39,024 nucleotides of DNA from Candidatus Saccharimonadota bacterium (lineage in GTDB: Bacteria; Patescibacteriota; Saccharimonadia; Saccharimonadales; Saccharimonadaceae): NCBI GenBank assembly GCA_013316435.1, contig WSMR01000004.1, positions 1 through 39,024 on the forward strand, read 5' to 3'. Shown here piece after piece: positions 19,830-29,804 of the stretch (position 1 is its first letter; every line of letters starts with the position of its first letter). The notes below the pieces were generated by a model. The model was not told the DNA's origin, searched no databases, and saw only the letters and a program-made list of their open reading frames with translations. The translations under genes were made by a program, and so were the position numbers.

Positions 19830-20309
19830 ATGAATATTCAACTCATCAAACCCGAAACCCAAACCAAACTCCGCAAACCAGTTTTGATTGGCACGGGCAT
19901 ACTACTTATATGCGGCGTTGGCTGGTTCACGATACACGCCATCCAAACCTCGGGGTTATCGCGCACTGAGCATATAGATAGAATTTCAGATACCGTCGTC
20001 GATGCTTATTCCGGCGCAGCCACTGACGGAAAAGTGATTTATGGTCTTGAGACGATTCAGGGCGATTTCACAATGCCGGTCTACCACAAGTTGGCAACGC
20101 TCAGCGAAGAGTTCGTAACCTTCGCCTTTCCAAATGAGCAATTCAGCTACAAAAAGTCTAGTTTGCGCCAAGATACAGAGGGCACTTATAGTTTCGAAAT
20201 CGAATCAAAATCTCAGCGCCTAGAAATTCGCTTCACTACTACCGACGATAAACTTAATTATCTCGAAATCTTAAGCAACAAAACAAGTATTTATAATTAT
20301 AGCGGCTAG
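19830..20309 (+). CDS. Hypothetical single-TM protein
   Basis: ATG at 19830 (MNIQLIKPETQ) directly after the preceding stop; one N-terminal TM. Confidence 0.65.
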   Translation: MNIQLIKPETQTKLRKPVLIGTGILLICGVGWFTIHAIQTSGLSRTEHIDRISDTVVDAYSGAATDGKVIYGLETIQGDFTMPVYHKLATLSEEFVTFAFPNEQFSYKKSSLRQDTEGTYSFEIESKSQRLEIRFTTTDDKLNYLEILSNKTSIYNYSG

Positions 20310-21023
20310 TTATTCTACATCCGGAAAATCATAATCCGGTTCATAAAGGTAAAGTTCCTGCATATTATAAATATAAGCTTCAGGATCGTAACCTTTCTCT
20401 TTCAAAACAGACTTAACTTTGCTAAGATCGCCATTCGATTCATAAACTTCAAGACAGGGAACTACGCCACAATCATCGCTCGAAGGCATCACCTGGACAA
20501 TCGTGGCATTATCATCCCTCGATACAATAAACCCGTGCTTATCGGCGTAGAATTCACCAATATTCTCGCTCAACGGTAGAATATCAAGAATTGCCAGCTT
20601 CTTTTCGGTAGCATTTACTAGATCGGTTAGCTTTTGGTTGCCAATCGCCGGCGCCAGCATTTTAATCTGATTATAAGTTTCCAGCGATTCTAGATACGAA
20701 TCATACCCACCATCTTCATCTTCCAACACCGCGCGCAGCAACGTGGTTTCATTTGCAATTAAATCAATTGTTTGGGTCTGCGACTGGTACTCCGGGCTTA
20801 AAATTTCAACCTCGACATTTTTTTGTGGGAAGAATTTGTATTGCCCATTGGTATATTCTTCACCGTTAATCTTGATCGTAGCGCTACTCGGCGCCACCAA
20901 AATACTAAGCTCGGCTGATTTGGCCATATTATATATAACAATTCCACCCATACCAAGAATTACTGCCAAAATTAAAATAATAACTATTACTTTACCAACT
21001 TTAGAATTCTTTTCCATTACCAT
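20310..21023 (-). CDS. Hypothetical membrane-anchored protein with PEGA-like segment
   Basis: N-terminal TM; ILVAPSSATIKINGEEYTNGQYKFFPQKNVEVEILSPEYQSQTQTIDL. Confidence 0.7.
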   Translation of the reverse strand: MVMEKNSKVGKVIVIILILAVILGMGGIVIYNMAKSAELSILVAPSSATIKINGEEYTNGQYKFFPQKNVEVEILSPEYQSQTQTIDLIANETTLLRAVLEDEDGGYDSYLESLETYNQIKMLAPAIGNQKLTDLVNATEKKLAILDILPLSENIGEFYADKHGFIVSRDDNATIVQVMPSSDDCGVVPCLEVYESNGDLSKVKSVLKEKGYDPEAYIYNMQELYLYEPDYDFPDVE

Positions 21024-21143
21024 AATTATAATAAATGTTTCCAAAAAAGTCCAAAAAATCCCAAAATCAGTGTTATAATAGAACATAGAAAGTCAACAAA
21101 ATCGAATTATTGAGCAACATTTTTCGCCAATCAGAAAAAGTCG

Positions 21144-21172
21144 TTGACATTAACATAAAAATATGCTATCAT
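21144..21172 (+). promoter_or_regulatory. Sigma70-type promoter
   Basis: TTGACA (21144-21149), 17-bp spacer, TATCAT (21167-21172). Confidence 0.7.
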
Positions 21173-21196
21173 AGTGGTAGAATTTAATATCAATTT

Positions 21197-22261
21197 ATGT
21201 TCGGGTCGGGGAATGAAAGGAATCTGATGGACCAAAACGCCAGTATCATCGAAAATGCAATTACCGGAAGCCTCAATATTATTGAGCAAGAGCGGGAGCG
21301 GGAAATTATTTCGCGTCGCTTTGGTCTGAATGGGCAGAAAGAAACACTTGAACAGATCGGCGAACTACTAAATATTACTCGCGAGCGCGTCCGTCAGCTC
21401 GAAAAGGCGATTTTGGTGCGGCTGCGAATTGGCGCCGATGAAGGTCACATTGCCGAACTAGCCGCCGCTGAGAAACTAATGATTCGCAATTTGACCGAGC
21501 TAGGTCGCGTTGCACGTACTCCGGACCTCGGTGAGCGTATTTTTGGGCACGAACCTTCGTCAATAGAAAAGGCACAGCTGGTTTTTATCGGCTCAATTTC
21601 TAAAAATCTAACCGAAATCAGCGAGAATGATAATTATTATTCGGCGCTAGGTATTGCAACTTATGGTGATGCCAAGTCTATTACAACCCGCGTCGATGAG
21701 ATCGTCAAACTTATTAAAAAACATGGCGAGCCGATGACAATCGACCAGCTAGATGCTGAGCTTGATTACGAACATCCGGATATCATTCGCGCCGTAGCTT
21801 CGGTTTCAAAGCAGCTTGCAACTTTGAATGGTCTTTGGGGTCTAACCAAATGGCCGACCGTCAACCCGCGCAATATTCGGGACAAGATTTTTGTAGTGCT
21901 CGAAAATCACAAAGAACCAATGCATTTTTCTGATATTGCCAAGGCGATTTCTGCTTCGAATTTCCGTCGAAAAAACGTTACTACTCAAGCAATTCACAAC
22001 GAGTTGATTAAGGATAAGCGCTTCATTCTAATTGGTCGCGGTATCTACGCCCTTGATACTTGGGGTTACGCCAAGGGTACAGTTGCCGAGATCATCACGC
22101 AGATCCTCGAGAAAGCCGGTGGTCCACTTTCGCGCGAAGAGATTGTCAAACAAGTTCTACATTCACGCAAAGTTAAAGAAACAACCGTTTTGCTCAATCT
22201 CCAAAACAAAGAATTATTTGATAAAGTTGGTAAAGACGAGTATCAATTAGCGAAAAAGTAA
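21197..22261 (+). CDS. Sigma-70 region 4-like HTH fused to HARE-HTH-like winged helix domains
   Basis: EREREIISRRFGLNGQKETLEQIGELLNITRERVRQLEKAIL (sigma region 4); later HFSDIAKAI...GRGIYALDTWGYAKGTVAEIITQILEKAGGPLSREEIVKQVL (HARE-HTH). Start may be ATG 21227. Confidence 0.8.
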   Translation: MFGSGNERNLMDQNASIIENAITGSLNIIEQEREREIISRRFGLNGQKETLEQIGELLNITRERVRQLEKAILVRLRIGADEGHIAELAAAEKLMIRNLTELGRVARTPDLGERIFGHEPSSIEKAQLVFIGSISKNLTEISENDNYYSALGIATYGDAKSITTRVDEIVKLIKKHGEPMTIDQLDAELDYEHPDIIRAVASVSKQLATLNGLWGLTKWPTVNPRNIRDKIFVVLENHKEPMHFSDIAKAISASNFRRKNVTTQAIHNELIKDKRFILIGRGIYALDTWGYAKGTVAEIITQILEKAGGPLSREEIVKQVLHSRKVKETTVLLNLQNKELFDKVGKDEYQLAKK

Positions 22262-22273
22262 TTCGAGTAACGG

Positions 22274-25200
22274 GTGGTCATGTTTGCACAGATTATTGAA
22301 TTTATTTTACAGCCGTGGGTGTGGATTCCGATTGTGGCAATCCTTGGCTACCTTAGCTATCAAAACTACCGCAAACTAAACCGTCTCAAGGTCCTAAACG
22401 TCGACTCGGTGCTGCTGATGCTTGAAATCCCACGCACCAACGACAAGCAAGAGCTCGCCGCTGAGCAATTATTTGCTAGTTTACACGGAATTTTGCGCGA
22501 CAAAGACGAGCTCAAAAACTCCGGCGGCGTTCAGGAACATCTCAGTTTCGAAATTGTCTCGACCGGTGGACAAATTCGATTCTACGTTTGGGTACCAAAA
22601 ATCCTGCAAAGCTTCGTCGAGGGGCAAATTTATGCCCAATATCCAAGCGTCCAAATCTATCGCATGAACGATGATTATGCTGATTCGCGCGAAAAATATC
22701 CTGTACAATATACCGCTGAACTCACTCTGACTGAAGACAGCGCTCTACCCATCAAAACCTTTGATAACTTCGAAGTTGACCCGCTCGCCGGGATCACTGG
22801 TACGCTAGCAAAACTCAGCCCCGATAATTCCGAAGAGCTTTGGGTGCAAATTTTGACTCGCCCGGTGGCAGATAGCTGGCACAAACAAACTGACGATTGG
22901 ATCAGCCGCATCAAGGCTGGCAAAAAGCTGGGGGCCTTTCGGATTGATTGGATTTGGATCATTCAAGCACTAGGCGCATTCTTTAAGCCGCCCGAAGGTG
23001 GGGAAGATGCTTCAAAACCTGAGCTTTCTGAGCGTGACAAAACCCGCATTGCCAAAGCCGAAGAAAAAGCCACCAAGCTTGGCTACGAAGTAAAAATCCG
23101 CCTCGCTTATCTTGGTCAAGACCAGGTCAACGCCCGTCTCAATATGCAGGCGCTAGTTGGTACTTTCAAACAATATAACTCAACCAATCTCAACGGTTTC
23201 AAATTAACTGGCGGGAGCTTTGAAGACTCGGCAATGGACGCTTACAAAATGCGCCAATTCGCCGATCATGGCTTTATTTTAAATATTTCTGAGCTCGCTT
23301 CGGTTTACCATCTACCCCATACCTCAGTCGAAACGCCAAATATCGTCTGGGCAACCTCCAAGACTGCCGAACCGCCAGCTCAGCTACCGCTGATTACCGG
23401 TGATCCGACTCACGACGAAAACATCTCTGCTTTCGGACTAACCAACTTCCGCGGGATCAATCATCAATTCGGCATGTTGCGCCGCGACCGTTCTCGCCAC
23501 GTCTATATTATTGGTCAGACTGGCGCCGGCAAGTCCGGGATGCTCGAACTGTTTGCACTTTCCGACGTTTTTTATAATCAAGGTTATTGTATTGTTGACC
23601 CGCACGGCGACTTTGCAATCAACAATCTGCGCTTTGTACCCGAATATCGCATCAAAGACGTAGTTTATTTCAATCCAGCCGATACCGCCTTCCCGGTCGC
23701 CTTCAACCCGCTCGAAGTCACCGACCCATCCAAAAAGCCAAACATTAGTTCCGAGGTAATTGGCGTGCTCAAACGCATGTTCGGTGATTCTTGGGGTCCA
23801 CGTCTTGAGCACATTTTGAGATACACCCTGCTAGCTTTGCTTGACCGCCCGGAAACAACCCTGCTCGATATTTCGCGCCTACTCACGGATAAAGATTTCC
23901 GCAAAGAGACGCTTGATTATTGTCAGGATGTCACCGTATTACAGTTCTGGAAACACGAATTTGGCCAATGGAGCGAAAAACAGATTAACGAAGCGATTGC
24001 GCCAGTACTAAACAAGGTGGGAGCTTTCACTGCTAACCCAATTATTCGCAATATCGTTGGTCAGCCGAAGAGTAGTTTTGATATTCGCAAAATTATGGAC
24101 GAAGGCAAAATCCTAGTCGTCAATCTATCGAAAGGTCTAATTGGCGAGGATAATGCCGGGATTCTCGGCGCATTCATCGTCACCAAAGTCCAGCTTGCCG
24201 CTATGAGCCGCTCGGATATCGCCGATGTTGCCGACCGACGCCCGTTCTATCTCTACGTTGATGAGTTCCAAAACTTTGCTACCGATAGCTTTGCGGTGAT
24301 TCTGTCCGAGGCACGCAAATACGGATTAAATTTAACTGTTGCTAATCAATATACTGCCCAAATGACCGATTCGGTGCGTGACGCCGTCTTTGGTAACGTC
24401 GGTACCACAATCTCTTTCCGAGTCTCCGCTGACGATGCACCAATTCTTTCCAAGCAATTCGAACCAACCTTTGACGCCGCCGATCTTATCCAAATGAACA
24501 ACCGTAACTTTGTAATCTCAATGATTATTAATGGCGAAAAAGTTCCAGCGTTCTCAGCAACTACGCTCAGTCTCCCAACCACTCCGCAAGACAATTTCGA
24601 TCAAATCATTCAAAGTTCGCGCGAGCTCTACGCTCGTCCACGTAGCGAAGTCGAAGATGCCATCCGCGAGACCATTGAGCAATCCGAGAAGTACAAAAAA
24701 GATCTTTCTGACAGTGGTCGTGCCGCCGGAGAACGCGGTGCCGGTACGAATAATGATGGCGCCGGGAATGGTATGAGCTCTACTCGTCCCAGCCGCCCTG
24801 ATTTTGCTTTTGTACCTAGTGCCGCCAAGGAATATCGCCCCAAGCCCGCAACGCCCGCCGGGGATTTCCGTAAGCTCAAACTCTCGCCCAATGCCGCCGA
24901 AAATAAAGAGAGCCGCCCCGGCCTAAAGGATCTCGGCAGCCTAGTTGCCGCTAGAGCGGAAGTCGAGAAAAATGGGCAGATAGAGAAAAAAGGGCAGGCT
25001 GAGAGAGCTGAACAGTCGATTCCTGCTGGGAAGACTGAACAAGAAGCGAGGTCGGCCGAAAAGAACGAACAGGCAACACCCAGAAACCAGGCCGGGAAGC
25101 TGCAAAATAACCCAAAAATCGACAACCGAAAACACCAAAATGACACAAAAACTCCACAAACCGAGGCTTCGTATCCAGCCACAAACACCCCCAAAAGACC

Positions 25201-25417
25201 GGTTACTCCGACCAAATCTGAAGCCACTAATACCTTTTACCTCCATAGTAAACCTGGGCAAGTAGTACCTAAACCGGAGCGGGATCCAGAACGAACATCC
25301 GATAACGTCGCCAACGAATCTACCCCGGAGACTACCACAACCCTCAATACTTCTAGGGGTCAAAAATCTGTTCACAATCGCCGTAGACCTAGATATAATA
25401 AGCCAAAACATCATTAG
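22274..25417 (+). CDS. VirD4/VirB4-like (DUF87 / TraG-type) ATPase, membrane anchored
   Basis: IIGQTGAGKSGMLELFALSD (Walker A), IVDPHGDF, YLYVDEFQNFATDSFAVILSEARKYGLNLTVANQY (Walker B region); low-complexity charged C-terminus. GTG start at 22274 or ATG at 22280. Confidence 0.85.
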   Translation: MVMFAQIIEFILQPWVWIPIVAILGYLSYQNYRKLNRLKVLNVDSVLLMLEIPRTNDKQELAAEQLFASLHGILRDKDELKNSGGVQEHLSFEIVSTGGQIRFYVWVPKILQSFVEGQIYAQYPSVQIYRMNDDYADSREKYPVQYTAELTLTEDSALPIKTFDNFEVDPLAGITGTLAKLSPDNSEELWVQILTRPVADSWHKQTDDWISRIKAGKKLGAFRIDWIWIIQALGAFFKPPEGGEDASKPELSERDKTRIAKAEEKATKLGYEVKIRLAYLGQDQVNARLNMQALVGTFKQYNSTNLNGFKLTGGSFEDSAMDAYKMRQFADHGFILNISELASVYHLPHTSVETPNIVWATSKTAEPPAQLPLITGDPTHDENISAFGLTNFRGINHQFGMLRRDRSRHVYIIGQTGAGKSGMLELFALSDVFYNQGYCIVDPHGDFAINNLRFVPEYRIKDVVYFNPADTAFPVAFNPLEVTDPSKKPNISSEVIGVLKRMFGDSWGPRLEHILRYTLLALLDRPETTLLDISRLLTDKDFRKETLDYCQDVTVLQFWKHEFGQWSEKQINEAIAPVLNKVGAFTANPIIRNIVGQPKSSFDIRKIMDEGKILVVNLSKGLIGEDNAGILGAFIVTKVQLAAMSRSDIADVADRRPFYLYVDEFQNFATDSFAVILSEARKYGLNLTVANQYTAQMTDSVRDAVFGNVGTTISFRVSADDAPILSKQFEPTFDAADLIQMNNRNFVISMIINGEKVPAFSATTLSLPTTPQDNFDQIIQSSRELYARPRSEVEDAIRETIEQSEKYKKDLSDSGRAAGERGAGTNNDGAGNGMSSTRPSRPDFAFVPSAAKEYRPKPATPAGDFRKLKLSPNAAENKESRPGLKDLGSLVAARAEVEKNGQIEKKGQAERAEQSIPAGKTEQEARSAEKNEQATPRNQAGKLQNNPKIDNRKHQNDTKTPQTEASYPATNTPKRPVTPTKSEATNTFYLHSKPGQVVPKPERDPERTSDNVANESTPETTTTLNTSRGQKSVHNRRRPRYNKPKHH

Positions 25418-25451
25418 TAGTTGAAAAACCGTAAAAAGTATCAAAATGCTA

Positions 25452-25480
25452 TTGACTTTTTGAGTATTGTGTGATACAAT
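25452..25480 (+). promoter_or_regulatory. Sigma70-type promoter
   Basis: TTGACT (25452-25457), 17-bp spacer, TACAAT (25475-25480). Confidence 0.7.
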
Positions 25481-25558
25481 GGAAGTAACCCTCCAAGAGG
25501 GGTGTCACCGAGAGGCGCGACAGGCGCCCTAGCAAATTAAAAGAAAGGAGGGAATGAT

Positions 25559-27421
25559 ATGAAAAAAATTAAATCATTCTCAATGTTACTCGTTATGGCA
25601 ATGGTACTCACGATGATGTCCATGCCGGTTCAGGCTGCTGCTAAAAAGTCTGCTGTACAGAAAAAGGCAGACGCGGTAACCAAGGAGTTGACGGCTTATG
25701 CCAACTACTATGGCTGGGAAATGGTAACCAATAAAACCACCAAGAAAAGCAGTACGCAGGTAAAAAAGAGCCTCAAGATGCAGACCACGTCCGGGACCTA
25801 TTTCACCTACACACAGGTAACGAAGAAGTCGGGAAAGAAATATTCGACTTACTTCACCTCGAAAGGGAAAAAGTTTAAGCTTTCGGAAGTCAAAAGCGGC
25901 TTGAAAAAGTATTCTTCGAGCAAAGCCGTAAAGAGCTTCCTGAAGGCCCGCGCGGAAAAACAGGCAAAAAGCCTGAGCTCGTACGCAAAAACACGGAAAT
26001 GGGATGTATCAACCAAGACTTCGGCCAACACTAAAAAGGCCACCACGACCCTGAATTTCAGCAATAAAAAGGTGAAATTCACGGCAACCGTCACAGTGGC
26101 CCGCAATAAGAAGAGCCCGAAAGTCAGCTTCACCCGCAAGGGGAAGAAATCCTCTGCAAAATCCATCAAAGCATGGCTGGAGCAGTATAAAGACAAGGAC
26201 TCTGAGAAACCCACAGACAATGACGACAGCAAGCCGGATGACAACAAGGATGCTGTTACTGACACTGAGCTGATTAAGCTCGCCAGTGACAAAATGGCAG
26301 AATTGACAAAAGTCGGTCAGGAGAAGAACTGGACTATGGCGACTACTGGAACCGGGACAAAGACGCTGACGACCGTCTTTGCGAACAGTGAATGGAAATT
26401 TACCGTAGTAGTGAAGGCGGAGAACAATAATGGCAAAGCGAAACTGTCATACATGTTGCAGAATAAAGCGTCAGATAAGGACACAATAGTGTCTTGGCTG
26501 ACCAAATACGCACTCGCGCCAAACCCGTCAGATGGCAGTCCTATCGACCCGGATGGACCAATAAAACCCACCCAGGCCGAGATGGTTGCTTTGGCAAAAA
26601 CCGAATCTGATACAGTACAGGCCGTAGCAAAAGCGAAACAGTGGACTCTGACCGACAATACTGGAGCCGGAACTACAGAAATTAAATTGCAGTTCGAAAA
26701 CTCCAAATACAAGATACGTGTCGGCCTCAAAGCCACGGAAAGCAGGACGGTAACTTATACGTTAATGGATAAGGAGTCATCCAAGGAAGAAATCCTTGGA
26801 TGGTTCACAACTTACGCGGCGGACCCCATCACAAATGGGGGCACAACGCCGCCGTCACCATCACCGTCTCCGAGCCCGGGTCCAAATCCGGAACCTGAGG
26901 TAAAGCCGCTTACGACAGAACAGTTGACGAAAGCTGCTCGCACAGCAATGGACGAACTTGTGGTCGAATCGATTAAATTCGATTGGACCGCCACGGAGAC
27001 TATCAACGGCGGCACCCGTATTCAGACACTATTTGAAAACGCGTCGTACAACTTCCGTATTGATGTGGAAGCTAAGGACGTAGGGAAAGGCACAGCGGGA
27101 ATTACGTATACCTTCGCAGGTAAAACAACATCAACGATTACCCGTGAAGCAGCTATCAAGTGTTTCGAGCAGTATAAAGCTGCTGCTAAGCCATCTGACA
27201 ACAACCATAACAATAGCAGCGGCAATACGACTCCGACCACTCCGGCTCCATCACCCACACCGGGCGATAATACTGGAGATAACACCGGAGGAAATACTGG
27301 CGGAGACACTACCGACCCTGGCACGAATCCTGGCGGATCAACCGATGTGCCGAGCACACCGACCAACCCGAACGGTCCGGTAGCCAACCCGGACAGTGAC
27401 TTCCAACCGTCGAAACCATAA
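25559..27421 (+). CDS. Secreted protein with five degenerate ~65-85-aa repeats and Pro/Gly/Asn-rich linkers
   Basis: Signal peptide MKKIKSFSMLLVMAMVLTMMSMPVQAAA; repeat units beginning YYGWEM, TRKWDV, EKNWTM, AKQWTL, KFDWTA; AAAGGAGG ribosome-binding site. Confidence 0.85.
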   Translation: MKKIKSFSMLLVMAMVLTMMSMPVQAAAKKSAVQKKADAVTKELTAYANYYGWEMVTNKTTKKSSTQVKKSLKMQTTSGTYFTYTQVTKKSGKKYSTYFTSKGKKFKLSEVKSGLKKYSSSKAVKSFLKARAEKQAKSLSSYAKTRKWDVSTKTSANTKKATTTLNFSNKKVKFTATVTVARNKKSPKVSFTRKGKKSSAKSIKAWLEQYKDKDSEKPTDNDDSKPDDNKDAVTDTELIKLASDKMAELTKVGQEKNWTMATTGTGTKTLTTVFANSEWKFTVVVKAENNNGKAKLSYMLQNKASDKDTIVSWLTKYALAPNPSDGSPIDPDGPIKPTQAEMVALAKTESDTVQAVAKAKQWTLTDNTGAGTTEIKLQFENSKYKIRVGLKATESRTVTYTLMDKESSKEEILGWFTTYAADPITNGGTTPPSPSPSPSPGPNPEPEVKPLTTEQLTKAARTAMDELVVESIKFDWTATETINGGTRIQTLFENASYNFRIDVEAKDVGKGTAGITYTFAGKTTSTITREAAIKCFEQYKAAAKPSDNNHNNSSGNTTPTTPAPSPTPGDNTGDNTGGNTGGDTTDPGTNPGGSTDVPSTPTNPNGPVANPDSDFQPSKP

Positions 27422-27489
27422 CCCCTACCTCAGTCGTCAGACCTGGGGAGGCATAGATTAAGTAACAAATTAAAACCTTTCTCAACTAA

Positions 27490-27524
27490 TGCCCTCTGCA
27501 CATATCGCAGGGGGCAAACTTTTT
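27490..27524 (+). terminator. Rho-independent terminator
   Basis: TGCCCTCTGC (27490-27499) / GCAGGGGGCA (27507-27516), then a short T-tract. Confidence 0.6.
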
Positions 27525-27568
27525 GCCCAAAATTGACCAAACCTCCGCGATTAGAGTAAAATAAGGTT

Positions 27569-28435
27569 ATGAATCAACTTGATTTAGCCCGAATTATTCT
27601 ACTACTCATCGGTCGTCCGGTGAGTAAGGTGCGACTTGCGCGGTTGATTTATTTTGTGCATAAAGATTTGATCCGCAAAAAACTGCTGACACCCGCTAAT
27701 ATCCTCTATATTCGCTCGCCGCTTGGCCCGATTCCGGATGGATATACTACTTTGACCTTAGAGAGCGAAGACATTATCGCTCAGCCTAATACTTCATCCA
27801 ACCTTTCTTATGCCGCCGAAGACTATGCGGTTTCCGAGCGCGCTATCGAAACCGAATCCACTCTACTAGAGCAATACCGCGACATGTTGGGCGTAATTGA
27901 AAAAACCCTCAAAATTCTCCAACCCTATACCACGCCGGAATTGATTCGAATCAGCCATCATGAACCGAGCTGGATAGCGCATCGCAACGGCGAAATTTAC
28001 CAAATCTCGCCTCAAGACCTCAAGCTAACCTTCCCCGAGCAAAAACCGCTCCATCTGAAACTGAATCTTATCCCACTTGCGGATAAATCAAAAGCTGAAG
28101 CAAACAAAATCGGAGCCATGCAGGCGCATCTCCTACGCGGAATGATTGCTGACATCGTCAAAGAAAGCACCGATCTCGAATATCCCGACGATCCCGCGAC
28201 TTCTACACCTCCCGAAAAACCTAATAAGTGGCTTCAGCTACCGTTAATTCGCTTTAAAATCACCCGCAAAAAGCCGGAAAAAGCCAAGCAGGGGAAAAAT
28301 CAGAAGAATTCTCAAGATGAGTCGAAACCAGCCGAAAACCCCCAGCCGCCAGTCAAAGATTCCCCAATCCTGGTAGAAGATTCTGACCGAACAAAACCCG
28401 AACAGAATAATCCTAGCGAAGGTAACAGGGAATGA
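27569..28435 (+). CDS. Panacea/DUF4065 (SocA-like) domain protein, putative antitoxin
   Basis: SKVRLARLIYFVHKDLIRKKLL...YIRSPLGPIPDGY resembles the Panacea core (KLQKLLYF...YGPVPxxY); stop overlaps the start of the Fic gene. Confidence 0.55.
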   Translation: MNQLDLARIILLLIGRPVSKVRLARLIYFVHKDLIRKKLLTPANILYIRSPLGPIPDGYTTLTLESEDIIAQPNTSSNLSYAAEDYAVSERAIETESTLLEQYRDMLGVIEKTLKILQPYTTPELIRISHHEPSWIAHRNGEIYQISPQDLKLTFPEQKPLHLKLNLIPLADKSKAEANKIGAMQAHLLRGMIADIVKESTDLEYPDDPATSTPPEKPNKWLQLPLIRFKITRKKPEKAKQGKNQKNSQDESKPAENPQPPVKDSPILVEDSDRTKPEQNNPSEGNRE

Positions 28436-29163
28436 GCAACGCCGAACGCTACGAGCTCGCTGAAACCGACGTCGCGAAATCGCTTTGGCGCAAATATCGA
28501 CATACCATAGAGTATAAATCCGGCCGCCGTTTTTCAATCAATTCTACGCACCCACTAGTCAGGGAAGCAGAGGAAAAAGGTCTCGCCGACGTGATTATGA
28601 GCTTCGTGCGCGAACTAGAACGCCCGATCGACATCCGAACTACATTATCAGACCGCCAAGAAAATGATTGGATTGAGGATTGGAAACGTATGCATTCGCT
28701 GCTATTTCGACGGGTTTATCGCAAAACGGGGAATTTGCGCGCCAAAGGACACGACGTCCGTTTTGGTGAACCAGGGGATGAGGACCTGCACCGAATCCCA
28801 GCCGGTGGAGCCGAGGTCTACAATGAGCTTTATGCCCTCTCCCGCTATCTGCGCGAGAGTTTGCCTTATATCCCACTCGAAAACCTCGATGAAGTTTGTC
28901 GTTTCCTGGCTCATTTTCATTATAATTTTATCCGTACTCATCCCTTTTTCGATGGTAATGGTCGGATTGCGCGCGTTGTTACTGATCAATTGTCAGTTGC
29001 ACTCGGCTTCGTGCCAATCATAGCCGGTTTTCCGCGTAACAATGCCGAGAAAAAGCGGATTTATCACGCCGCCATCAAGTCAGCAGCATCAGACACCTCG
29101 TACTCGGAATTAACATCTTGGATTAAGGTCCAAATGCAAGACAAACTCGCTCAAATTACTTAA
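28432..29163 (+). CDS. Fic/Doc-family protein
   Basis: THPFFDGNGRIARVV matches the Fic motif HPFx(D/E)GNGRxxR; 4-bp overlap with the upstream gene. Confidence 0.93.
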   Translation: MSNAERYELAETDVAKSLWRKYRHTIEYKSGRRFSINSTHPLVREAEEKGLADVIMSFVRELERPIDIRTTLSDRQENDWIEDWKRMHSLLFRRVYRKTGNLRAKGHDVRFGEPGDEDLHRIPAGGAEVYNELYALSRYLRESLPYIPLENLDEVCRFLAHFHYNFIRTHPFFDGNGRIARVVTDQLSVALGFVPIIAGFPRNNAEKKRIYHAAIKSAASDTSYSELTSWIKVQMQDKLAQIT

Positions 29164-29598
29164 ATCGGGGAATAATTTGAAACAAAAAGATGGGTATAAT
29201 ATCGTCTTTTTGATATATATCCAATGTCGCACAATATAGATTTTGCGACACTATATCTGTAAATACGCCTAGAACAGACTCTACCTAGGCTAAGCCCGCC
29301 GGCCGCCCATTTTTACCCAAATCCAGCTTTTTCAATTTATTGAGCCCTCTCCCGTTTTCTAATATTTTAAACAGAGAATTATCACATCTATGAATGCGAC
29401 GAACATAAAGTACGTGATTATTCGAATTCTTGTCATTCCAATGTTCCATTTTTACCGAACAAAACCCGAACTAAATCCCACTTTTTTGAGAGACTATATC
29501 AATGTTGCACCAAGCATTTCTTTCAGAGTTTTCCACAATTCCGTTAGCGTCCGGCCCACCTTGACATTTGGACTTATTTGACATAAATAGACTACAGA

Positions 29599-29617
29599 TG
29601 TTGTAGAATGTACAACA
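29599..29617. promoter_or_regulatory. Dyad motif copy 2: TGTTGTA-GAATG-TACAACA (intergenic)
   Basis: Perfect 7-bp arms, 5-bp spacer. Confidence 0.6.
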
Positions 29618-29804
29618 TTCCCTGTGCCGTTTTTAACCTCCCCCGCATGCTACACTCTTCAACCAATTCCCCGTTTCACCCTCCCGTCCTATCTTCCGTC
29701 AATATTTTGCGACATTACCCCATCCCGCTCAAAGTGTCTTTATCCATTACAATCCCACAATCGCCGCACCATAGCCTGCACCACCGCGTCTATCATTCCC
29801 GCCT

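Noticed and set aside
24628-25227. 199-aa minus-strand ORF
   Set aside because: Antisense to the low-complexity tail of the VirD4/VirB4-like gene; composition-driven.
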